Assembly: GCA_019636015.1 (NCBI GenBank)
Contig: JAHBYJ010000001.1
Coordinates: 124,001-188,000, forward strand
Source: Parvibaculaceae bacterium
GTDB taxonomy: Bacteria > Pseudomonadota > Alphaproteobacteria > Parvibaculales > Parvibaculaceae
Reading direction: 5' to 3'
DNA length: 64,000 bases
Part shown: piece by piece, positions 1 through 8,974 of the stretch
Numbering within the stretch: position 1 is the first letter of the stretch
Layout of the letters: each line of letters begins with the position of its first letter
Made by a program: the position numbers and the translations under genes
The notes under the pieces: model-generated
The model's database searches: none
Seen by the model: the letters and a program-made list of their open reading frames with translations, nothing else
What the model was told of the DNA's origin: nothing

Positions 1-103
1 GGCCATCGCCTCCGGCGCGAAGGAAGCACCCGCCTATCCGCTGCTTTCGGGCGCGATCAAGGCCGCCTGCCGCCTCGCGATCAGGATTTCCGAAAAGGCC
101 TGA
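1..103 (+). CDS. coq7: Demethoxyubiquinone hydroxylase (Coq7), C-terminal fragment
   Basis: Only the last 33 codons are in the window; the gene enters from the left edge and stops at TGA 101-103. The fragment contains APAY, then a hydrophobic helix, and ends AIRISEKA. This matches the C-terminal helix of the di-iron Coq7/Cat5 family, where APAY...CR.AIYLSER is typical. Coq7 hydroxylates a late ubiquinone intermediate at the membrane. The iron-ligand motifs lie outside the window, so the call rests on the tail alone. The next gene converges with only two bases between the stops. Confidence 0.65.
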   Translation, partial: AIASGAKEAPAYPLLSGAIKAACRLAIRISEKA

Positions 104-105
104 TC

Positions 106-666
106 TTACGGCTCCAGCTCGCTGTCCCAGTAGAGATAGTCCTGCCAGCTTTCATGCAGGTAGTTGGGCGGGAAGGCACGGCCATTCTTGTGCAGATCGC
201 CGACGGAAGGCCGGTACGGCGCCTGCATCGGATGCATTTCCGCCTGCTTCGGCATCTTGCCGCCCTTCTTGAGATTGCAGGGCGCACAGGCCGTTACGAC
301 ATTTTCCCATGTCGTCTGCCCGCCGCGCGAGCGCGGGATCACATGGTCGAAGGTGAGTTCGTGCCGCGCGCCGCAATACTGGCAGGTGAAGCGGTCACGC
401 AGGAACAGGTTGAACCGCGTGAAGGCGGGAAAGCGCGCGGGCTTGATATAGGATTTGAGCGAAACGACGCTCGGCAGCTTCATCTCGAAATTGGGCGAGC
501 GCACCAGCGTGTCGTAGGAGGAAACGATATTCACGCGATCGAGGCAGACGGCCTTGATCGTATCCTGCCATGACCAGAGCGAGAGCGGGTAATAGCTGAG
601 CGGCCTGTAATCCGCGTTCAACACGAGTGCCGGACAAGCATCCGGCGTGGCAAACGATCCGTGCAC
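106..666 (-). CDS. HNH endonuclease family protein
   Basis: A 186-residue protein with an HNH fold in its second half. A CQYC knuckle (Cys95, Cys98) precedes FDHVIPRSRGG (His108), an Asn122 and a second CAPC knuckle (Cys127, Cys130), so two CxxC pairs would bind a structural zinc around the beta-beta-alpha-metal site. The N-terminal 85 residues (VLNADYRPL, then a Trp-rich stretch) are typical of the stand-alone HNH proteins conserved across alphaproteobacteria. These are chromosomal genes of unclear role and are not obviously linked to restriction systems. No methyltransferase or phage gene is nearby. The family is clear; the biological function is unknown. Confidence 0.85.
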   Translation of the reverse strand: MHGSFATPDACPALVLNADYRPLSYYPLSLWSWQDTIKAVCLDRVNIVSSYDTLVRSPNFEMKLPSVVSLKSYIKPARFPAFTRFNLFLRDRFTCQYCGARHELTFDHVIPRSRGGQTTWENVVTACAPCNLKKGGKMPKQAEMHPMQAPYRPSVGDLHKNGRAFPPNYLHESWQDYLYWDSELEP

Positions 667-778
667 GCCGCCCTCCTGAAACCGAAGGCCGCCAACAATG
701 GCAGGCCCCCTTCAGACCTGAGATTACTATATATGGTGCGACAGCTTTGTGAAGCGGCCAGTTCTGGCGCGGTGTGAC

Positions 779-1447
779 TCAACGCGCCGCCGCCCGTACC
801 CGCCCGGCAAAGGCATCGGCGATGAAACGGCCGCCAAGCTCAAGGCCCGTCTGGTCGATGCTGTGGCCGAGCCCCGGCGAGACATGCCATTCGACAGGCA
901 CCTCTGCGGCGCCAAGGGCCTGCACCGCCATATACATGCGCGTGACGGGCAGCATGTCGTCCACCTCGCCATGCACCATGAGAACGGGTGGGCGGCCCCT
1001 GATCTCGTCCGGCAGAAGCTCGGGCATGGCAAGCGCGCCCGAAAAACCGACAATGCAGGCTGGCGGCACGGCCATGCGGAGCCCCACATGCAGCGCCATC
1101 ATCGTCCCCTGGCTGAAACCGACCAGCGCAAGCCGCGAGGCATCGAGCCCGAGCACGGCGAGTTGCTCCTCGATGAAAGCCTCAAGTACCGGGGCCGCCG
1201 CCGAAACGCCCAGCGCGATTTCCGCCGGGTCGAGCCGTGAGATTGGAAACCATTGATAGCCCATCGGATTGCCGTCGCAGCGCTGTGGCGCATTGGGCGA
1301 GACGAAGGCGGCATCCGGCAGGATCCGCTGCCAGAAGGGCGCAAGCGCAATGAGGTCGTTCCCGTCCGAGCCATAGCCATGGCAGAGAATGACGAGATGC
1401 TCTGCCTTGCCGTTCAGGGGCGCGACGCCCGGTCCGCTCAATGCCAT
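779..1447 (-). CDS. Alpha/beta-hydrolase of the carboxylesterase/phospholipase family
   Basis: At 222 residues this is the usual size for the Abhydrolase_2 (acyl-protein thioesterase-like) family. The nucleophile elbow is GFSQG with Ser112, the likely acid is in HGEVDDMLP (Asp163 or Asp164), and the His is in GLGHS (His195). An oxyanion-hole-like HGYGSDG lies near the N-terminus. There is no signal peptide, so it should be cytosolic. It is transcribed divergently from gluQ across about 85 bases. The substrate cannot be predicted; short-chain esters or lysophospholipids are typical of relatives. Confidence 0.85.
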   Translation of the reverse strand: MALSGPGVAPLNGKAEHLVILCHGYGSDGNDLIALAPFWQRILPDAAFVSPNAPQRCDGNPMGYQWFPISRLDPAEIALGVSAAAPVLEAFIEEQLAVLGLDASRLALVGFSQGTMMALHVGLRMAVPPACIVGFSGALAMPELLPDEIRGRPPVLMVHGEVDDMLPVTRMYMAVQALGAAEVPVEWHVSPGLGHSIDQTGLELGGRFIADAFAGRVRAAAR

Positions 1448-1532
1448 TCTCTCTCCCCTTTCGCCGGCTTCCCGCCCGCGCTATCACTTTCGCCCAGCCT
1501 AGCAGCACTTCCCCGCAGGATGAAAAACCGGG

Positions 1533-2414
1533 ATGGAAATTCTTCGCTTCGCGCCGAGCCCGAACGGCTGGCTTCATCTCGGCCATGCCTATTCCGCTCT
1601 GTTCACCAGCGAAATGGCGAAGCGTCTCGGTGGCCGCTTTCTGCTGCGCATCGAGGATATCGATGTCGGCCGCTGCCGCCCGGAATACGAACAGGCGATC
1701 TATGAGGATCTGCACTGGCTCGGCCTGATCTGGGAAGAGCCGGTGCGCCGACAGTCGGAACATTTCTCGGAATACGAACGCCACCTGAAGCGCCTGCGGG
1801 AGATGGGCCTCGTCTATCCCTGCTTTGCGACGCGCAAGGAAATTCAGGACGCGATTGCCGCGAGCGGCATTCCGCCGCGCAATTGGCCGGCCGATCCCGA
1901 CGGCGCACCGCTCTATCCGGGTATCTACAAGGACATTCCGCGCGAGAGGCTGAACCGGCTGATGTGGGAGGGCCGCACCTATGCCTGGCGGCTCGACATG
2001 GAAAAGGCCAAGGCCGAAGCCGAACGCATCAATGGCGGTCCCATCACTTTCACTGAAGAAGGCGAAAGCGCTCGCGGAGATACGGGGACGCTGCCGATCG
2101 AGCCGGAACTTTTCGGCGATGTAGTGATCGCGCGCAAGGACGTGCCCACGAGCTATCACCTCTCGGTGACGGTAGACGATTCACTGCAGGGCGTGACGCT
2201 GGTGACACGCGGGCAGGACCTTTTCCCCGCGACCTATATCCACCGCATCCTGCAGGTGCTGCTCGGTTTTCCCGAACCCCGCTATCACCATCACGGCCTC
2301 ATCCGCGATGCGGCGGGGCGGCGCCTTTCAAAAAGCGCGAAGGATATGGGTTTGCGGGAACTGCGCGCGGCCGGCGAGACGCCCGCCGGCATTCGCCGCA
2401 TGGTCGGCCTTTAA
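1533..2414 (+). CDS. gluQ: Glutamyl-Q tRNA(Asp) synthetase
   Basis: This 293-residue protein is a truncated glutamyl-tRNA synthetase with a catalytic core and no anticodon-binding domain. It charges glutamate onto queuosine at position 34 of tRNA(Asp). The HIGH-type motif is HLGHA at residues 15-19 inside APSPNGWLHLGHA, and the KMSKS-type motif is RLSKSAKD at about 264-271. The length matches GluQRS (about 300) and is far below GltX (about 470). The N-terminal MEILRFAPSP fits the family start. The Cys-rich zinc motif of enterobacterial GluQRS is not evident; a single YPCF lies in that region. Confidence 0.92.
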   Translation: MEILRFAPSPNGWLHLGHAYSALFTSEMAKRLGGRFLLRIEDIDVGRCRPEYEQAIYEDLHWLGLIWEEPVRRQSEHFSEYERHLKRLREMGLVYPCFATRKEIQDAIAASGIPPRNWPADPDGAPLYPGIYKDIPRERLNRLMWEGRTYAWRLDMEKAKAEAERINGGPITFTEEGESARGDTGTLPIEPELFGDVVIARKDVPTSYHLSVTVDDSLQGVTLVTRGQDLFPATYIHRILQVLLGFPEPRYHHHGLIRDAAGRRLSKSAKDMGLRELRAAGETPAGIRRMVGL

Positions 2415-2530
2415 CCATACGGACAACCGGCACAGCTGTGGCGCGGAACCTGCTTCCGAAAGCTTGAACATGACGGTTTGCACCCAAAGCGGGACGAAAC
2501 CGTGCCTTTTCGAGCCTGTGGAGCCCCCCA

Positions 2531-3586
2531 ATGGCGACGACCGAGACGCCTTCCGTGCCGAAATCGCGCATCGACTGGATCGATGCGGCGAAAGGCCTGA
2601 CCATCATTCTCGTGGTCATGGAGCACACGACCTTCGGCGTTCAGAACGCCCTCGGCGTCCTGCCGCCCTTCTTCGGTGCCGTGGCCGAATTCGCCAAGCC
2701 CTTCCGCATGCCGCTCTTCTTCCTCGTTGCAGGCCTTTTTGCCTACAAGGCCCTGTTTGGCGACCTCCGCAAATTCGTGGACGGGAAGATCGTCCACTTC
2801 GCCTATTTCTACCTCCTCTGGTCCGTCATCCAGATCGGCCTGAAGATCGTGGTACCGCATGAGGGCGGCTGGAAGGTGACCTATCTCGATCTCCTGATGA
2901 TCCCGATCCAGCCCTTCGCCGTTCTCTGGTTCATCTATTCGCTCGCCATGTTCTTCGGCGCGATGCGCCTCCTCCGCAGTGCGCGTCCCGCCTTCGTCAT
3001 CTTCTTTGCAGTCGCGCTCTACTTCCTGCGTCTCGACACGGGCTGGATGCTGATCGACGAATTCGCCTGGCGCTTCATCTGGTTCGTGCTCGGCGTCTAT
3101 GGCGCGCGGCAGATTTTCGAACTGGCCGACTGGGCCCGGGCACATCCCGCCAAGGGCGCGTTCCTCTCGCTCCTGCTTCTTGTGAGCCTTGGCAGTACCG
3201 TTTTCTCGCACCTCGTCGATATTCGTGCGTTCGAACTTCTGATGGGCTTCGCAGGTGCGGGCGCCGCGATCATGCTCGTGTCGATTGCCGCCGCGCGGGG
3301 GCTCGCCCTGCCGCTTGCCTATGTCGGCAAGCACTCGCTCTACATATTCCTCGCCTTCTTCCTGCCCATGGCGGCAACGCGCATGGCGCTGGTGAAGCTC
3401 GGCATGGAGAATGGCGATCTGGTGACCCTCGTGGCAATGAGCGTTGCCGTCGTCACGCCGATCATCGGCTACAAGTTGGTCGAGAAGACGCCGCTCAACT
3501 TCCTCTTCATCCGGCCCGACATGTTCCGCCTGACGGCGCCGCGCAATGCGCACCGCAATGTCGTTCTGGCGGCCGGTGGCGACTAG
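2531..3586 (+). CDS. Membrane acyltransferase, acyltransferase-3 family
   Basis: A 351-residue polytopic protein starting with the family hallmark WIDAAKGLTI, followed by a conserved His in VVMEHTTFG and then RMPLFFLVAG in the second helix. About ten hydrophobic segments follow. This family transfers acyl groups to membrane-exposed sugars or other cell-surface acceptors, as in OPG or O-antigen acetylation, with the His as probable catalytic residue. No polysaccharide cluster surrounds it, so the acceptor is unknown. Its stop overlaps the stop of the convergent AEC gene by three bases. Confidence 0.85.
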   Translation: MATTETPSVPKSRIDWIDAAKGLTIILVVMEHTTFGVQNALGVLPPFFGAVAEFAKPFRMPLFFLVAGLFAYKALFGDLRKFVDGKIVHFAYFYLLWSVIQIGLKIVVPHEGGWKVTYLDLLMIPIQPFAVLWFIYSLAMFFGAMRLLRSARPAFVIFFAVALYFLRLDTGWMLIDEFAWRFIWFVLGVYGARQIFELADWARAHPAKGAFLSLLLLVSLGSTVFSHLVDIRAFELLMGFAGAGAAIMLVSIAAARGLALPLAYVGKHSLYIFLAFFLPMAATRMALVKLGMENGDLVTLVAMSVAVVTPIIGYKLVEKTPLNFLFIRPDMFRLTAPRNAHRNVVLAAGGD

Positions 3587-4533
3587 CTTTCGAGAAACAG
3601 ACCGAGCAGAACCGTCAGCGTGACGAGACTAACGCCGGTCGACAGCACAACGGTGCTCGACGCGGCGCCCGGAGCCGCCTGATAGCGGTTGGCGAGGATC
3701 GAGGAATAGACACCGGTCGGCATGGCGGCGAGCAAAGTTGCAGCGGTCACCCAGAGCGGCTCCAGCCCGAACACATATTGCGTCATCACGAAGACAAGCG
3801 CGGGATGCACCGTGAGCTTGACGAAGGTGGTGATAGACGCCGCACCCACCGAACGGCGAATGCTGTAGCGCGTGAGCATGGCGCCGAGTACGAAAAGTGC
3901 GCAGGGGATCGCCGAACCCGCGACCATCTCGAAGGCCTTGTTGACGATGCCGGGCAGCGGCACGCCGAGCTGGCCGTAAACGACGCCGCAGGCAATGCCG
4001 ATGATCACGGGATTGCGCACCGTATTCATCAGACCCTGTTTCAGGATCGAACCGAAGCTCGGCGCCTCGCTGCCGTCGCGCGCGCGCGTCAGTTCGAGGA
4101 GAAAGGTCGCGATGGTGAAAAGAATAATGCCGTGAAAGGCGAGGATCAGGAAAACAGGTGTGCCGGCCTCCGGTCCGAAGCCCGTGAGGATGATCGGCAG
4201 GCCGAGCATGATCGTATTGCCCTGGCCGCAGCCGAAGCCGAGCATGACGCTGTCCGCCGCCGGTCGGCGCAGGATGTAGAGCGCGATCAGCGAACCCGCC
4301 GCCCAGACCGCGAGCATGGCGCCGTAATAGGAAATCCAGAGGCCCCAGGGGAGCGCCGAAGGAAATTCCGTGCCCGCAAGGTTGCGGAACAGCAGGATCG
4401 GCATGGCGAAGGTGAAGACATAAGTGTCTAGCCCATCGACGCCCGACTGGCTGATGAGTTTCGACCGCGCACCCGCATAGCCGATGGCGATGATGCCGAA
4501 AATCGGCAGGACCAGCGAAAGCGCGACTTCCAT
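3583..4533 (-). CDS. AEC-family transporter (auxin efflux carrier type)
   Basis: A 316-residue polytopic membrane protein with a start at MEVALSLVLPIFGIIAIGY, which opens directly into the first helix. A longer in-frame start at 4599 would add 22 polar, Arg-rich residues and is less likely. About ten hydrophobic segments in two halves, with a polar loop near the middle, fit the AEC fold. Bacterial members such as MdcF or MleP-like carriers move organic acids. No catabolic operon adjoins it, so the substrate is open. Confidence 0.85.
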   Translation of the reverse strand: MEVALSLVLPIFGIIAIGYAGARSKLISQSGVDGLDTYVFTFAMPILLFRNLAGTEFPSALPWGLWISYYGAMLAVWAAGSLIALYILRRPAADSVMLGFGCGQGNTIMLGLPIILTGFGPEAGTPVFLILAFHGIILFTIATFLLELTRARDGSEAPSFGSILKQGLMNTVRNPVIIGIACGVVYGQLGVPLPGIVNKAFEMVAGSAIPCALFVLGAMLTRYSIRRSVGAASITTFVKLTVHPALVFVMTQYVFGLEPLWVTAATLLAAMPTGVYSSILANRYQAAPGAASSTVVLSTGVSLVTLTVLLGLFLES

Positions 4534-4611
4534 GTGGAATTTCCGGGTGGCGGAGAGCGGAACGGCGCGGACCCTACGCCTCCCCCGCCCGTCCGTCAAA
4601 ACCGGAAAAGA

Positions 4612-5283
4612 TCACCAGTCGTAGAGGCCCGTGAACTTCGCAAAGCCCGCAGCGCTCGACCACGAGGCCCATTGCTCGCGCACACGCTTCGTGACGGCGG
4701 GACTCCCCGCGCCCTGTCCGATGCCGAGCATCATGAGTTCGCTGCAACCGGCGAAGACGGGTTGGGGCTTCGGCAAGGAGCCGCCGCGCAGCAGCCGCGC
4801 CTGTTCGGAATCCTCGAACCCGTCGGTCAACAGGATGAAGCGGACATCGCCCGCCTCGCAATCGACCTGCTGCGACATGGTCTCCATGAAGGAGACGATA
4901 TAGGTCCAGTCCTGCGCCTGAAGCTTGTCCTCTTTCACGAGCTGCGGCATGGCGGCGACGAGCGCGGCGACGCCCTCGGCCACGGTCTCGGGCCGGGCGC
5001 GCGCCGAAATCACCTCGTCGATCTTGAGCGGATTGGCGCTTGAATCATAGGCCCCGAATGTGCGCACCATGAGGCGCGAGCGAACGGGCAGCTTGTCGAT
5101 CTCGGATGTGAGGCGCTTCGCCACGCGCGCCGCATAGGCCGAATCCTCGACCAGCGGATTGCTCTTCGAGATGTCGAGGCCGATGACCACGGTCTGCGGC
5201 GCGGCGGGCGCATCGACAGCCTGCACGGACAGGGAGACGGCAAGAAATCCGGGGACAAGGAAGAGGCCGAGCCAACGGCGCAT
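4612..5283 (-). CDS. Secreted von Willebrand factor A-domain protein, unknown function
   Basis: A 223-residue protein. The start at MRRWLGLFL is chosen because it opens a signal peptide ending near VQA (residues 20-22); upstream in-frame sequence is Arg-rich and not secretory. The mature part looks like a von Willebrand A domain with a MIDAS signature: Asp37, Ser39 and Ser41 in GLDISKS, and Asp154 in LLTDGFED. Two Cys (142 and 180) could form a periplasmic disulphide. It is the last gene of a three-gene unit, five bases after the membrane protein gene, so it probably works at the membrane with that partner. The biological role is unknown. Confidence 0.7.
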   Translation of the reverse strand: MRRWLGLFLVPGFLAVSLSVQAVDAPAAPQTVVIGLDISKSNPLVEDSAYAARVAKRLTSEIDKLPVRSRLMVRTFGAYDSSANPLKIDEVISARARPETVAEGVAALVAAMPQLVKEDKLQAQDWTYIVSFMETMSQQVDCEAGDVRFILLTDGFEDSEQARLLRGGSLPKPQPVFAGCSELMMLGIGQGAGSPAVTKRVREQWASWSSAAGFAKFTGLYDW

Positions 5284-5288
5284 GCTGC

Positions 5289-6401
5289 TCACTCTCCCGC
5301 CGACCCGATGGGGATGCGGCGTGCCTCGCGCGGCGGCAGAAGCTCGCCCATCGGCTCGCGAACGGGCTGGAGATAGGCGGGTCCTGCCTTCATCGCATTG
5401 CGCGAGCGGCGCTCCCACCATTCGTCGAAGAGCTTTTCATAGCGGCCGAGATGTCGCGAGTCTTCACAGGTCTTGAGCTTGTCGCGGAAAGAGGTCGCCG
5501 CGCCATTGATCGCCATTTCCTTGCGCAGGCCGAGAAAACTCCGCCCTCCGGTGTCCCGCGCGGCAAGCGCATCGCCCTTGCGCCGCGCTTCCTCGAGCCC
5601 TTGTTCATAGGAACGGCATTCGCGCATGAGCCCGGTCCAGAGGAGATGGCGGCGGTTCTCAGGTCCTTCCATTTCCGACAGCGCGTGGCGATTGCTGTCA
5701 TGCTCGGCTTCGAGCGCGGCAAGCCGCTCCATCGAGGCGCGACGATGACGGAAGTCTCGTGCATGAAAGACGCGGCGAAGAGACTCCGCTGCGTAATGGA
5801 TGCAGAGCGCGGCAACGCCGGTAACGACGAGGAAGACGATGCCGAGCGAGGCAAGCCAGGCCATGGGCTGCCAGCCGCGCATCTCGTCGATCTCGCTGGC
5901 GGCCCGCTGCGTCTCCTGCGTCGCCTCGGTAGCGATACCGAGCCCCGCCAGAGCGTTGCCGAGCGAAGAGCCGACCGAGCCGTCGCCCGTGGCCGCGATA
6001 CCGTTCGGCAGCGACATCAGCGCAAGCAGCACGCCGACACCGAGCAGCATGGTAAGGGCGAGCACGAAGACGATGCGCACGAAGAGCGCCTTGCCGAAGG
6101 GCCCGAGCTGTTCATAGAGAATATGGGCGGCGACCGTCGCAAAAAGCACCTGCATCGACTTGAAGGCGACGGAGGAGCCGAGCGCGCCCGGCAGTTCGAG
6201 GAACTCATTGGCGAGCGCGCGCGTCCAGAATTCGCTGACGATCATGTAATCGACGATCAGCGCCCCGAAAGCGATGAGACCGACCGTAATGAATGTCAGA
6301 AGATAGAAACTCGAAAAGCGCGCCTGCCGCTCGCTCGCGACATAATTGCGATTGATCTGCGCGCGCATCTCTTCGGGAAGGAGAGAGAGGGCCTTGCTCA
6401 T
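5289..6401 (-). CDS. Integral membrane protein of the VWA module, unknown function
   Basis: A 370-residue protein not matched to a named family. Hydrophobic helices lie at about 31-55, 108-130 and 181-203, with a weaker one near 82-97. A Gly/Ala/Ser-rich loop at about 133-170 joins the pairs. The last 165 residues are charged and helical, with coiled-coil character at about 215-275 and a Trp pair (DEWWERR) near 327. The gene overlaps the upstream coiled-coil gene by ATGA and lies five bases before the VWA gene. The architecture suggests a membrane scaffold linking a periplasmic VWA sensor or binder to a cytoplasmic coiled coil; this is inference. Confidence 0.65.
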   Translation of the reverse strand: MSKALSLLPEEMRAQINRNYVASERQARFSSFYLLTFITVGLIAFGALIVDYMIVSEFWTRALANEFLELPGALGSSVAFKSMQVLFATVAAHILYEQLGPFGKALFVRIVFVLALTMLLGVGVLLALMSLPNGIAATGDGSVGSSLGNALAGLGIATEATQETQRAASEIDEMRGWQPMAWLASLGIVFLVVTGVAALCIHYAAESLRRVFHARDFRHRRASMERLAALEAEHDSNRHALSEMEGPENRRHLLWTGLMRECRSYEQGLEEARRKGDALAARDTGGRSFLGLRKEMAINGAATSFRDKLKTCEDSRHLGRYEKLFDEWWERRSRNAMKAGPAYLQPVREPMGELLPPREARRIPIGSAGE

Positions 6402-6691
6402 GCTTTGGCCCTCCGGCTGAAGAAGCCGCGCTTCTTCGGCGCTTCCTCACTCACGCCTTCGAGCGGCGCGGCGAGGCGCTTCGCCAGTTCGGCAATCTCG
6501 CGCTCCAGCGTTTCTTGCCGTGCGCGCCGCCGCGCAAGCTCGGCGGCATAGGCCGCATCGAGTTCCGACAGCCGCGAAAAGACATGAAGCTCGGGCAGCG
6601 GCTCGGCATTCCGTCCATAGGTCCAGGCCGTCTGGCCCTTGTCCGCCTGTGTGCCGCTCTGCCCGCTCGTGGTCTCGAAACCGTTGCTCAT
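6398..6691 (-). CDS. Small coiled-coil protein, first gene of the VWA module
   Basis: A 97-residue soluble protein. The start at 6691 is preferred over an upstream ATG at 6715 because AGAGGG lies about eight bases before it. The N-terminal 35 residues are polar and probably disordered; residues 38-75 are rich in Ala, Arg, Leu and Glu with heptad-like spacing, and the C-terminus is basic (KKRGFFSRRAKA). It begins a three-gene unit coupled by ATGA to the membrane protein gene. A TTAA-N7-TTAAC box lies 31-46 bases upstream of its start codon. No known family was recognised. Confidence 0.6.
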   Translation of the reverse strand: MSNGFETTSGQSGTQADKGQTAWTYGRNAEPLPELHVFSRLSELDAAYAAELARRRARQETLEREIAELAKRLAAPLEGVSEEAPKKRGFFSRRAKA

Positions 6692-6721
6692 CAGCCGGCC
6701 CTCTTGCTCACGCACCCCGTA

Positions 6722-6737
6722 TTAACGACTTGTTAAC
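6722..6737 (-). promoter_or_regulatory. Candidate CtrA-binding box upstream of the VWA module
   Basis: The sequence is TTAA, seven bases, then TTAAC, a perfect match to the full CtrA box TTAA-N7-TTAAC of alphaproteobacteria. It sits 31 bases upstream of the first start codon of the module, close to where a promoter would be expected. A GAGTC (GANTC, the CcrM methylation motif) lies at 6763-6767. Binding is inferred from sequence only. Confidence 0.6.
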
Positions 6738-6912
6738 CGTAACAGTCTTGGCGGCCGGAGCGGAGTCCCGAATAACGCGAATGAAAGCAAATGGAACCCG
6801 CCGCAATACCGCCCGATACTCGGGTGCACCCAAATTTCCACTGTGCCATTGGAGGACTCCAATACGGCGGAAACATTATGGGAATATGGCAGGAATGTGA
6901 TCGAAGCGGCGC

Positions 6913-8883
6913 TTAAGCCGCCTCGTCCGTGTTGTAGTCCACCAGGCGGACGACTTCGGCCATGATGTCGTTGATCTGGAAATCCTTCGGCGTATAGATC
7001 GCGGCGACACCGGCGGCACGAAGCTTTTCCTCGTCGTCGGAAGGAATGATGCCGCCGACAACGACAGGGATGTGGCCAGCGCCTGCATCTCGCATCCGCT
7101 TCATTACGTCTTCCACCAGCGAGACATGGCTGCCGGAAAGGATGGAGAGGCCGACGACATGCACGTCGCCCTCCTGCGCCGCTTTCACGATCTGCTCGGG
7201 CGTCAGGCGGATTCCCTCATAGATGACATCCATGCCGCTGTCGCGGGCGCGCACCGCGATCTGCTCGGCGCCGTTCGAATGGCCGTCGAGGCCCGGCTTG
7301 CCGACAAGGAACTTGAGGCGACGGCCAAGCTTCACCGATACCGCATTGACCATCTCACGCACGCGGTCGAGATCGCCGGGCGCGTTGCGCGCCGCGCGGG
7401 AGACGCCGGTCGGCGCGCGATATTCGCCATAGATATTACGGAGCGCGGCGCCCCATTCCCCGGTGGTAACGCCCGCCTTCGCGCAGGCGATGGAGGGCTC
7501 CATGATGTTGCGGCCTTCCTTCGCCGCCGCACGGAGATCGGCAAGCGCCGCCTCGACCGCCGCCGCATCGCGCGTCTCGCGCCACTTTTTCAGCGCCGCG
7601 ATCTGCTCGGCCTCGACGCCATGATCGACGACATGAATGGAGCCTGCGCCTGTCGAAAGCGGCGAGGGCGCGGACTCCTCATACTTGTTGACGCCGACCA
7701 CCACCTGCCGTCCCACCTCAATTTCTTCGAGGCGCGCGGAATTCGATTCGACGAGGCGCTCTTTCATGTAGGCGCTTTCGACGGCGGCGACCGCGCCGCC
7801 CATTTCCTCGATGCGGGCAAGTTCTTCGCGCGCTTCCGCTTTCAGCGTCTCCACCTTTTCATCCATCACCTTCGAACCGTCGAAGATGTCTTCATAGTCG
7901 AGAAGGTCGCTTTCGAAGGCGAGTATCTGCTGCGCGCGGAGCGACCATTGCTGGTCCCAGGGGCGCGGCAGCCCCAGCGCCTCGTTCCAGGCGGGCAGCT
8001 GCACCGCACGGGCGCGCGCATTCTTCGACAGCGTGACGGCGAGCATCTCCAGCAGGATGCGATAGACGTTGTTTTCCGGCTGCTGCTCAGTGAGGCCGAG
8101 CGAATTCACCTGTACGCCATAGCGGAAGCGGCGGAGCTTTGCGTCCTCGACGCCGTAGCGCGTCCGGCAAAGCTCATCCCAGAGGTCGACAAAGGCGCGC
8201 ATCTTCGCGATCTCGGTGATGAAGCGCACACCGGCATTGACGAAGAAACTGATACGGCCGACGACCTGCGGAAAATCCTTTTCCGGCACCTGCCCGCTCG
8301 CCTTCACACGGTCGAGCACGGCAATGGCGGTCGCAAGCGCAAAGGCAAGCTCCTGCACCGGCGTCGCACCTGCTTCCTGCAGATGGTAGGAGCAGACATT
8401 GGTCGGGTTCCACTTCGGCACCTGCGTATAGGTGTAGGAGACGATATCCGTCAGCAGACGCATCGAGGGCTCGGGCGGGAAAACATAAGTGCCGCGCGAA
8501 AGATATTCCTTGATGATGTCGTTCTGGACTGTGCCCTGGAGTTTCGCGCGATCCGCGCCCTGCTCGTCCGCCACCGCGATATAGAGCGCGAGCAGCCAGG
8601 CCGCTGTCGCGTTGATCGTCATGGAGGTGTTCATCTGCTCCATGGGAATGCCATCGAACAGCGCGCGCATGTCGCCGATATGGGAGACCGGCACGCCGAC
8701 CTTGCCCACCTCGCCCCGCGCCAGCACATGATCGCTATCATAGCCCGTCTGGGTCGGCAGGTCGAAGGCTACGGAAAGGCCTGTCTGGCCGCGCGAGAGG
8801 TTCGTCCGGTAAAGCTCGTTCGAGGCCTTGGCCGTCGAATGCCCGGCATAGGTGCGGAAAATCCAGGGCTGGTCCTTCGCCAT
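6913..8883 (-). CDS. ecm: Ethylmalonyl-CoA mutase (MeaA/Ecm)
   Basis: This 656-residue protein combines a methylmalonyl-CoA mutase-type TIM barrel (about residues 1-500) with a C-terminal B12-binding domain. The cobalamin ligand motif is DGHSNG at 533-538 (His535), followed by GLSILSGSH and VVVGGIIP. The single-chain length near 650 and the opening DQPWIFRTYAGHS are typical of MeaA/Ecm rather than the roughly 720-residue MutB. It converts ethylmalonyl-CoA to methylsuccinyl-CoA in the ethylmalonyl-CoA pathway. The presence of Ccr and Mcd genes within 11 kb and of a cobalamin adenosyltransferase supports the assignment over methylmalonyl-CoA or isobutyryl-CoA mutase. Confidence 0.93.
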   Translation of the reverse strand: MAKDQPWIFRTYAGHSTAKASNELYRTNLSRGQTGLSVAFDLPTQTGYDSDHVLARGEVGKVGVPVSHIGDMRALFDGIPMEQMNTSMTINATAAWLLALYIAVADEQGADRAKLQGTVQNDIIKEYLSRGTYVFPPEPSMRLLTDIVSYTYTQVPKWNPTNVCSYHLQEAGATPVQELAFALATAIAVLDRVKASGQVPEKDFPQVVGRISFFVNAGVRFITEIAKMRAFVDLWDELCRTRYGVEDAKLRRFRYGVQVNSLGLTEQQPENNVYRILLEMLAVTLSKNARARAVQLPAWNEALGLPRPWDQQWSLRAQQILAFESDLLDYEDIFDGSKVMDEKVETLKAEAREELARIEEMGGAVAAVESAYMKERLVESNSARLEEIEVGRQVVVGVNKYEESAPSPLSTGAGSIHVVDHGVEAEQIAALKKWRETRDAAAVEAALADLRAAAKEGRNIMEPSIACAKAGVTTGEWGAALRNIYGEYRAPTGVSRAARNAPGDLDRVREMVNAVSVKLGRRLKFLVGKPGLDGHSNGAEQIAVRARDSGMDVIYEGIRLTPEQIVKAAQEGDVHVVGLSILSGSHVSLVEDVMKRMRDAGAGHIPVVVGGIIPSDDEEKLRAAGVAAIYTPKDFQINDIMAEVVRLVDYNTDEAA

Positions 8884-8974
8884 GACTTCTTGCCTTTACG
8901 CTGCGTCGAATGCGGAAAGGGGGGAATTATCACAGGCTTTGTTGCAGCGCAAAAGACCAAAGTCGCGGGGCGCT

